DNA of 17,825 bases from Firmicutes bacterium UBA6418 (GTDB taxonomy: Bacteria > Bacillota > Clostridia > Peptostreptococcales > Anaerovoracaceae). Under the pieces are notes generated by a model, which ran no database searches, was not told the origin of the DNA, and saw nothing but the letters and a program-made list of their open reading frames with translations. A program made the translations under genes and the position numbers. The stretch spans positions 1 through 17,825 of the forward strand of contig DJPG01000083.1 in assembly GCA_002439735.1 (NCBI GenBank). Reading direction: 5' to 3'. Positions 12,818-17,825 of this stretch are shown piece after piece (the stretch's first letter is position 1; every line of letters begins with the position of its first letter).

Positions 12818-14800
12818 ATGAAAACACTCAGTATCGATATTGAAACATACAGCAGCGTTGACCTTGCCAAATGCGGCATCTACAAATACACCGAAGCACC
12901 GGATTTTGACATTCTTCTCTTCGGATACTCCGTTGACGGCAGTCCCGTGCAGGTGGTTGACCTTGCCTGCGGAGAGACGATTCCTGCGGAGATTATTGCC
13001 GCCCTGACGGACACAGGTGTCACAAAGTGGGCGTTCAATGCGCAGTTCGAGCGGATATGCCTCTCACGCTGGCTTCGGAAAAACGGCAACTTTGATAATA
13101 CCGGCTACAGCATCCCGGAGGATACCGTGGGAAACTATCTCAACCCTGCCTCCTGGAAATGCACCATGATCTGGTCTGCATATATGGGGCTTCCGCTTTC
13201 ACTGGAGGGCGTCGGTGCCGTGCTTGGACTCGGAAAGCAGAAGCTGACCGAAGGCAAAGAGCTCATCAAGTATTTCTGCCAGCCTTGTGCGCCGACGAAG
13301 ACCAACGGCGGTCGCACCCGCAATCTGCCGGAAAATGCTCCGGACAAGTGGGCCGCCTTCAAACAGTACAACGTCCGTGACGTCGAGGTCGAGATGTCCA
13401 TTCAGGAAAAACTCGCCAAGTTCCCGGTTCCAGAAGCGGTCTGGGAGCAATACCACCTCGATCAGGAAATCAACGACAGAGGTGTCGCCCTCGATATGGA
13501 GCTGGTGCATCAGGCAATTGCCATGGACACCCGTTCCCGCAAAGAGCTAACCGATGCCATGAAGAAGCTGACCGCTTTGGATAACCCCAACTCGGTACAG
13601 CAGATGAAGCAGTGGCTTTCGGATAATGGCTTGGCGGTCGATTCACTGGGCAAGAAGGAAGTTGCGGAACTGCTCAAAACTGCACCGGCAGAGATGCAAA
13701 AAGTCCTTTCGCTTCGCCAGCAGCTTGCGAAATCCTCCGTCCGTAAATATCAGGCGATGGAGAAAGCCGTATGCGCAGACGGCCGCGCCCGTGGAATGTT
13801 TCAGTTCTACGGAGCCAACAGGACCGGTCGCTGGGCAGGACGCATTATTCAAATGCAAAATTTGCCACAGAACCATCTTCCTGATCTGGCCGAGGCCCGC
13901 AGCCTTGTCCGCTCCGGTGACTTTGATGCTTTGAAAATACTCTATGAGGATGTGCCGGATACCTTGTCGCAGCTGATCCGCACCGCATTTGTGCCGAAAA
14001 GCGGCTGCAAGTTTATCGTTGCCGACTTTTCCGCCATTGAAGCCAGAGTGCTGGCATGGTTTGCGGGAGAAACCTGGCGCCAGGATGTTTTTGAAAAAGG
14101 AGGCGACATCTACTGTGCATCCGCATCGCAGATGTTCAAGGTTCCAGTGGAAAAGCACGGTGTAAACGGTCATCTGCGGCAGAAAGGAAAAATCGCTGAA
14201 CTCGCCCTTGGCTATGGCGGTTCGGTCGGCGCGCTCAAAGCAATGGGTGCCTTGGAGATGGGTCTGTCCGAAGATGAACTGCAGCCGCTGGTCACTGCGT
14301 GGCGAAATTCGAACCCGAATATCGTGAAATTCTGGTGGGACATCGACCGCGCCGCCATGAGTGCCGTAAAGCAGCATCTGGACAGCGAGGTCTGTGGCAT
14401 CGAGTTTGCCTATCGGAGCGGAATGCTCTTTATTACGCTTCCGTCTGGCAGGAGGCTTTCCTATGTGAAGCCCAAACTCGGCACTAACCAGTTCGGCGGC
14501 GAGTGCATCACCTATGAGGGCATCGGCGGCACGAAGAAATGGGAGCGGCTGGAGACCTACGGTCCGAAGCTGGTGGAAAACATCGTTCAGGCCACCTCCC
14601 GCGATATCCTCTGCTATGCCATGCAGACCCTGTCCCACTGCTTTATCACCATGCACATTCACGATGAACTGGTGATTGAAGCCGCACCGGAGGTTGACCT
14701 CAACGCTGTTTGCGAACAGATGGGACGCACCCCGCCGTGGGCTGCCGGATTGAAGCTCCGCGCCGACGGTTATGAAACCATGTTCTACAAAAAGGACTAA
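12818..14800 (+). CDS. Phage family A DNA polymerase with 3'-5' exonuclease
   Basis: This 660-residue replicative polymerase has an exonuclease domain, starting with the DIE motif (D7, E9), and a polymerase domain. Motif A is D403-F-S-A-I-E408-A-R, motif B R454-Q-K-G-K458 with Y466-G, and motif C H615-D616-E617. The 5'-nuclease domain of cellular Pol I is absent, as usual in phages. All visible catalytic residues are intact. Two starts are possible: ATG 12812 is only 3 nt from the SD AAAGGA, whereas ATG 12818 has 9 nt and gives the usual MKTLSIDIET beginning, so I prefer 12818. A hairpin lies before the gene. Its stop codon is overlapped by the first bases of motif copy B. Confidence 0.95.
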   Translation: MKTLSIDIETYSSVDLAKCGIYKYTEAPDFDILLFGYSVDGSPVQVVDLACGETIPAEIIAALTDTGVTKWAFNAQFERICLSRWLRKNGNFDNTGYSIPEDTVGNYLNPASWKCTMIWSAYMGLPLSLEGVGAVLGLGKQKLTEGKELIKYFCQPCAPTKTNGGRTRNLPENAPDKWAAFKQYNVRDVEVEMSIQEKLAKFPVPEAVWEQYHLDQEINDRGVALDMELVHQAIAMDTRSRKELTDAMKKLTALDNPNSVQQMKQWLSDNGLAVDSLGKKEVAELLKTAPAEMQKVLSLRQQLAKSSVRKYQAMEKAVCADGRARGMFQFYGANRTGRWAGRIIQMQNLPQNHLPDLAEARSLVRSGDFDALKILYEDVPDTLSQLIRTAFVPKSGCKFIVADFSAIEARVLAWFAGETWRQDVFEKGGDIYCASASQMFKVPVEKHGVNGHLRQKGKIAELALGYGGSVGALKAMGALEMGLSEDELQPLVTAWRNSNPNIVKFWWDIDRAAMSAVKQHLDSEVCGIEFAYRSGMLFITLPSGRRLSYVKPKLGTNQFGGECITYEGIGGTKKWERLETYGPKLVENIVQATSRDILCYAMQTLSHCFITMHIHDELVIEAAPEVDLNAVCEQMGRTPPWAAGLKLRADGYETMFYKKD

Positions 14801-14839
14801 AAGCGGACCACTGCCCACGGAACACTCCAGTGGGTAGTG
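14799..14839 (+). repeat. Upstream motif, copy B, with a 10-bp hairpin
   Basis: AAAAGCGGACC (14799-14809), 15 bases, CTCCAGTGGGTA (14825-14836) repeats copy A at 10286-10323 with the same spacing. Here CACTGCCCAC (14809-14818) pairs with GTGGGTAGTG (14830-14839), ten pairs including one G-U. The 11-nt loop contains GGAACACTCC. Copy A cannot form the same full stem, so either the primary sequence or a protein contact may be what is conserved. Confidence 0.65.
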
Positions 14840-14865
14840 AAAACTATAGATTGGAGGAGCCTGTC

Positions 14866-15288
14866 ATGGCTGATTTTAGAAACGCAGAAGGCTATGCCGA
14901 CCCTACGGCTTACGGTGCTTTCTGTGCCATTGAAAAAGAAGAAAAGGCGCTCCGGGCATTCAGACCCATTGTGTATATCTGCAGTCCTTATGCCGGAGAT
15001 GTCGAAAACAACACTGCCGCCGCAAGACGCTACAGCCGCTTTGCGGTGGAAGCCGGATATATTCCCATTGCACCGCATCTGCTCTTTCCGCAGTTCCTTG
15101 ACGACAACAAGCCAAAGGAGCGTGAGCTGGGACTGTTCTTCGGCAACGCAGTTCTCAGTAAATGTGCGGAAATGTGGGTTTTCGGTGAACACATCTCCGA
15201 AGGTATGGAGGCAGAAATCAAAAGAGCCACATGGAAGGGCTATCGGATTCGCTATTTCAGCGAGACCTGCAAGGAGGTATCACGATGA
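14866..15288 (+). CDS. DUF4406-like protein, nucleoside deoxyribosyltransferase-type fold
   Basis: This 140-residue protein starts at ATG 14866 with SD GGAGGAG. The pattern VYICSPYAGDVENN at about 36-49, then GYIPIAPHLLFPQFLDD, ERELGLFFGNAVLSKCAEMWVFG and ISEGMEAEIKRA, is that of small Rossmann-like proteins related to nucleoside 2-deoxyribosyltransferases. These act on nucleotides or sugars, but I know of no tested function for phage members. It lies between polymerase and primase-helicase, overlapping the latter as ATGA, so a role in nucleotide supply or modification during phage replication is plausible. Confidence 0.75.
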   Translation: MADFRNAEGYADPTAYGAFCAIEKEEKALRAFRPIVYICSPYAGDVENNTAAARRYSRFAVEAGYIPIAPHLLFPQFLDDNKPKERELGLFFGNAVLSKCAEMWVFGEHISEGMEAEIKRATWKGYRIRYFSETCKEVSR

Positions 15289-17543
15289 AATTTACACTGT
15301 ACCGCGCCGACCGCTTGGGGATGCCGGAAAACTGCGTCTACCCGCATAAGGTCGCGGTGACCGATAAAAACACGCTGCTGCAGGCCGTGTCTTACGATTA
15401 TGTATGCGCCGAATACCGAGGCAACTACCGCAATAATGACAATTTCCTCGGAGCGGATTGTCTCCCGGTCGACTGCGACAACGACCACAGCGATGATCCG
15501 GAGGAATGGGTCTATCCCTCCGATGTTGCCGCCGCATTTCCCGGCGTGGCCTTTGCGGTTCACTACAGCCGCAACCACATGAAGGTGAAAAACGGCAAGG
15601 AAGCGCGACCTAAATTCCATGTGCTGTTTCCCATTGACCGACTGACGGATGCGGCGCAGTACAGCGATTTGAAAAAGCTGGTCAACGCCATCTTCCCGTA
15701 TTTTGACACTAAGGCGCTCGATGCCGCCAGATTCTTCTTCGGAACAAAAGCACCGCAGGTCGACGTCTTTGACGGGCCGATGATGCTGACAACTTTCCTT
15801 ACTGATGATGATTTCGACGCAAATATGGACTCCGGCAGCTACGGCAGCATCATTATTCCCGAAGGAAGCCGCAACGCCACCATGTCACACTATGCCGGAC
15901 GCATTCTGAAACGCTTCGGAAATACCGATGAGGCGCGCAAGCATTTTACAGAGGTCGCCGCCTGCTGTCATCCGCCCTTGGAACAGTCGGAACTGGACAG
16001 TATCTGGCGCAGCGCACAGCGGTTTTACGGAAAAGTCTCCGCACAGGACGGCTACATTCCGCCGGAGCAATATAACCAGGAGCTTAAGCTGAAGCCGACC
16101 GACTATTCCGATGTAGGACAGGCCACCGTGCTTTCAAGGGAATACGAGGCAAAGCTCCGCTATACGCCGTCTACCGATTTTCTCGTGTACAACGGCGGCT
16201 TTTGGGAAGAGTCCAAGCCAAAGGCGCAGGCGGTGGCGCAGGAATTGACGACCCGCCAGCTTGAGGAGGCGGAGGCCGAAATCAGAAAAACCACCGATGA
16301 GATGATGAAAAACGGTGCTTGGGAACTGCTGGCATCGATGGGTCCCAAGAAAGCAGCCGCGGCCTTTAATTCGGAACAGGCGCGGTCTTTTCAGAAATAT
16401 GAGAACGCCACGACCTACCGCAACTACGCCATCAAGCGCCGTGACTCCAAATACATCTCCGCTGCATTAAAAGAGTCGCACCCCATGCTGGAGATCGACC
16501 AGCGGCAGTTGGATTCGGATGAGTTTCTGCTGAATACCCCGACCTCTACTTACGACCTCCGTCTGGGGCTTGTATCCGCACGGGAACATACAGCGACGGA
16601 TTTCATCACCAAGCAAACCACCGTTGACCCGGCCGATGAAGGCATGGATATCTGGCAGGACGCCTTGGAAACATTCTTCTGCGGCGATGCGGACCTAATT
16701 CGCTATGTGCAGGAGATTGCAGGCTTGTCCGCCATCGGGAAAGTGTGTGTCGAAGCCTTGATTATTGCTTACGGCGAAGGACGAAACGGTAAATCCACCT
16801 TCTGGAACACGCTTTCCCGCGTACTCGGCACCTACAGCGGAAATATGTCTGCCGATACGCTGACCGTGGGCTGCAAGCGAAATGTGAAGCCGGAACTGGC
16901 CGAGGCTAAGGGCAAGCGGCTGATTATCGCAGCGGAACTGGAGGAAGGTATGCGGCTGAGCACTTCCAATGTGAAGCAGCTGTGCTCCACGGACGAAATC
17001 TACGCCGAAAAGAAGTACAAAGATCCCTTCAGCTATGTACCGAGCCACACGCTGGTCCTCTATACCAACCATCTGCCGAAGGTCGGCGCAATCGATGCCG
17101 GTACCTGGCGGCGGCTGATCGTGATTCCTTTCAATGCCAGGATTGAGGGAAAATCTGATGTCAAGAATTATGCCGATTTCCTGTTCGACAAGGCCGGCGG
17201 CGCAATCCTGAAATGGATCATGGTCGGTGCAAAGCGTGTGATCGACAACGACTATCATATCATCAAGCCTGCCGTGGTGGAGGAAGCCATCAAAAAATAT
17301 AAAGACAACAACGACTGGCTCTCGCAGTTTCTGGACGAATGCTGCGAGGTTGGCGATACTTTCTCCGCGAAATCCGGCGATGTCTACAACGCATACCGCA
17401 GTTATTGTGCGCAGGTGGGCGACTATGTTCGCAGTACGACAGATTTCTACACTGCTCTGGAATGCGCCGGTTTTGAGAGGAAAAGAAGCAAGTCCGCACG
17501 GATGCTTTTCGGCCTGCAGCTTAAGTCGGATTTCCTGGATTGA
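15285..17543 (+). CDS. Phage primase-helicase (AEP-like primase plus D5/P4 SF3 helicase)
   Basis: This 752-residue protein combines priming and unwinding. The N-terminal part shows primase-polymerase-type features: D63-C-D65 (metal-binding), FHVLFPID with H112, and D146-AARFFFG. Residues about 193-247 resemble a primase C-terminal domain. The C-terminal helicase has Walker A GEGRNGKS at 497-504, an acidic Walker B-like segment (RLIIAAELEEG), sensor 1 (LVLYTNHLP) and an arginine-finger region (TWRRLIVIPF). It is the likely initiator and helicase of phage DNA replication, working with the polymerase encoded at 12818-14800. The start ATG 15285 has SD AAGGAGG and overlaps the previous stop as ATGA; an upstream in-frame ATG at 15231 is inside the previous gene. 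A long hairpin follows the stop codon. Confidence 0.93.
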   Translation: MKFTLYRADRLGMPENCVYPHKVAVTDKNTLLQAVSYDYVCAEYRGNYRNNDNFLGADCLPVDCDNDHSDDPEEWVYPSDVAAAFPGVAFAVHYSRNHMKVKNGKEARPKFHVLFPIDRLTDAAQYSDLKKLVNAIFPYFDTKALDAARFFFGTKAPQVDVFDGPMMLTTFLTDDDFDANMDSGSYGSIIIPEGSRNATMSHYAGRILKRFGNTDEARKHFTEVAACCHPPLEQSELDSIWRSAQRFYGKVSAQDGYIPPEQYNQELKLKPTDYSDVGQATVLSREYEAKLRYTPSTDFLVYNGGFWEESKPKAQAVAQELTTRQLEEAEAEIRKTTDEMMKNGAWELLASMGPKKAAAAFNSEQARSFQKYENATTYRNYAIKRRDSKYISAALKESHPMLEIDQRQLDSDEFLLNTPTSTYDLRLGLVSAREHTATDFITKQTTVDPADEGMDIWQDALETFFCGDADLIRYVQEIAGLSAIGKVCVEALIIAYGEGRNGKSTFWNTLSRVLGTYSGNMSADTLTVGCKRNVKPELAEAKGKRLIIAAELEEGMRLSTSNVKQLCSTDEIYAEKKYKDPFSYVPSHTLVLYTNHLPKVGAIDAGTWRRLIVIPFNARIEGKSDVKNYADFLFDKAGGAILKWIMVGAKRVIDNDYHIIKPAVVEEAIKKYKDNNDWLSQFLDECCEVGDTFSAKSGDVYNAYRSYCAQVGDYVRSTTDFYTALECAGFERKRSKSARMLFGLQLKSDFLD

Positions 17544-17549
17544 GCATAG

Positions 17550-17647
17550 GGTGACGGTCGATGACACTCTCTACAGAAACTTCTCTTATAGCCTTAAAAA
17601 ACAAGTCCTAAGAGAAGTTACTGAAATAACTGTCATCGACTGTCACC
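17550..17647 (+). repeat. Two-part 98-bp hairpin after the primase-helicase gene
   Basis: Outer arms GGTGACGGTCGATGACA (17550-17566) and TGTCATCGACTGTCACC (17631-17647) pair over 17 positions with one G/T mismatch (a G-U pair in RNA). Inner arms AACTTCTCTTA (17578-17588) and TAAGAGAAGTT (17609-17619) pair perfectly over 11. They are separated by symmetric 11-nt internal loops and closed by a 20-nt loop. There is no T-tract. Placement beside the primase-helicase gene would suit a replication origin; a processed or regulatory RNA is the alternative. Confidence 0.75.
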
Positions 17648-17676
17648 ACCCACCTAATTCCTGATGGAGGATCACT

Positions 17677-17825
17677 ATGAGAGAAAAAACGATAGAACAG
17701 AAATTGATAAAAGCTGTAAAAAGCGCAGGCGGCATCGCACCGAAAATGGTCAGTCCCGGCTTTGACGGAATGCCCGACCGCATCGTGCTTCTGCCGGAAG
17801 GCAAGATCGGCTTTGTGGAGGTCAA
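17677..17825 (+). CDS. VRR-NUC domain nuclease, 5' part only
   Basis: The gene starts at ATG 17677 after SD GGAGG and runs off the window, so only 49 codons are seen. They read as the beginning of a VRR-NUC protein: IEQKLIKAVKSAGGIAPKM, SPGFDGMPDRIVLL, then KIGFVEVK. The Asp of MPDR and the Glu and Lys of VEVK form the PD-(D/E)XK site. Full-length phage members are about 90-130 residues. They are predicted to cut branched or junction DNA and usually lie just before an SNF2-type helicase gene, which would be expected beyond the window. Confidence 0.85.
   Translation, partial: MREKTIEQKLIKAVKSAGGIAPKMVSPGFDGMPDRIVLLPEGKIGFVEV

Noticed and set aside
13643..14818. Long open frame (391 codons) on the minus strand
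   Set aside because: It lies opposite the DNA polymerase gene, whose catalytic motifs are all intact. It has no recognisable family and arises from GC-rich codon bias.
16695..17567. Open frame of 290 codons on the minus strand
   Set aside because: It is antisense to the helicase part of the primase-helicase gene, with no SD and no recognisable domain.

Overview
The window looks like part of an integrated mobile element, most likely a prophage or phage-like element, of a Gram-positive, Clostridia-type bacterium. This is inferred from strong GGAGG-type ribosome binding sites, use of TTG and GTG starts with good Shine-Dalgarno (SD) sequences, near-consensus SigA-type promoters, and an early-gene set (DUF2800, DUF2815, family A polymerase, P4/D5-type primase-helicase, VRR-NUC) that I associate with Clostridia prophages. 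No species call is justified.

There are two halves. Positions 1-9464 are visibly more AT-rich and hold a cargo and defence region. On the minus strand, reading from 7204 down to 154, the genes are: a small Xre repressor; a TcmP-type protein and its radical-SAM partner (start/stop overlap); a large AlwI-like PD-(D/E)XK endonuclease; a smaller protein joining an N-terminal two-cluster ferredoxin domain to a second PD-(D/E)XK-like core; a DNA methyltransferase with an N-terminal excisionase/MerR-type HTH; and a second, beta-class DNA methyltransferase. Divergent from xre is a 645-residue ImmA/IrrE-type metallopeptidase with a C-terminal HTH. A strong terminator inside a 124-bp inverted-repeat structure closes this half.

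Positions 9465-17825 are visibly GC-richer and form an early/replication operon on the plus strand: a Cys-rich sigma-region-4-like regulator behind a leader whose hairpin hides the ribosome binding site, a terminator, two small proteins, a DUF2800 Cas4/RecB-like Fe-S nuclease, a DUF2815 ssDNA-binding-type protein, a small membrane protein, a phage DNA polymerase I, a DUF4406-like protein, a primase-helicase, and the start of a VRR-NUC nuclease. Most genes overlap or nearly touch and each has its own SD.

The most interesting part is 154-7204. I read 154-4999 as a restriction-modification system with two methyltransferases and two different nuclease subunits, as expected for an asymmetric recognition site. 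The small nuclease subunit carries a ferredoxin domain, and the same operon encodes a radical-SAM enzyme with its partner. That raises the possibility of one system combining radical-SAM chemistry, electron transfer and DNA cleavage. The families are read from sequence motifs; the joint system is inference. The phage half also carries several unexplained RNA-like structures: alternative pairing over a ribosome binding site, a 38-nt motif used twice, two hairpins with complementary loops, and a 98-nt two-part hairpin after the primase gene.
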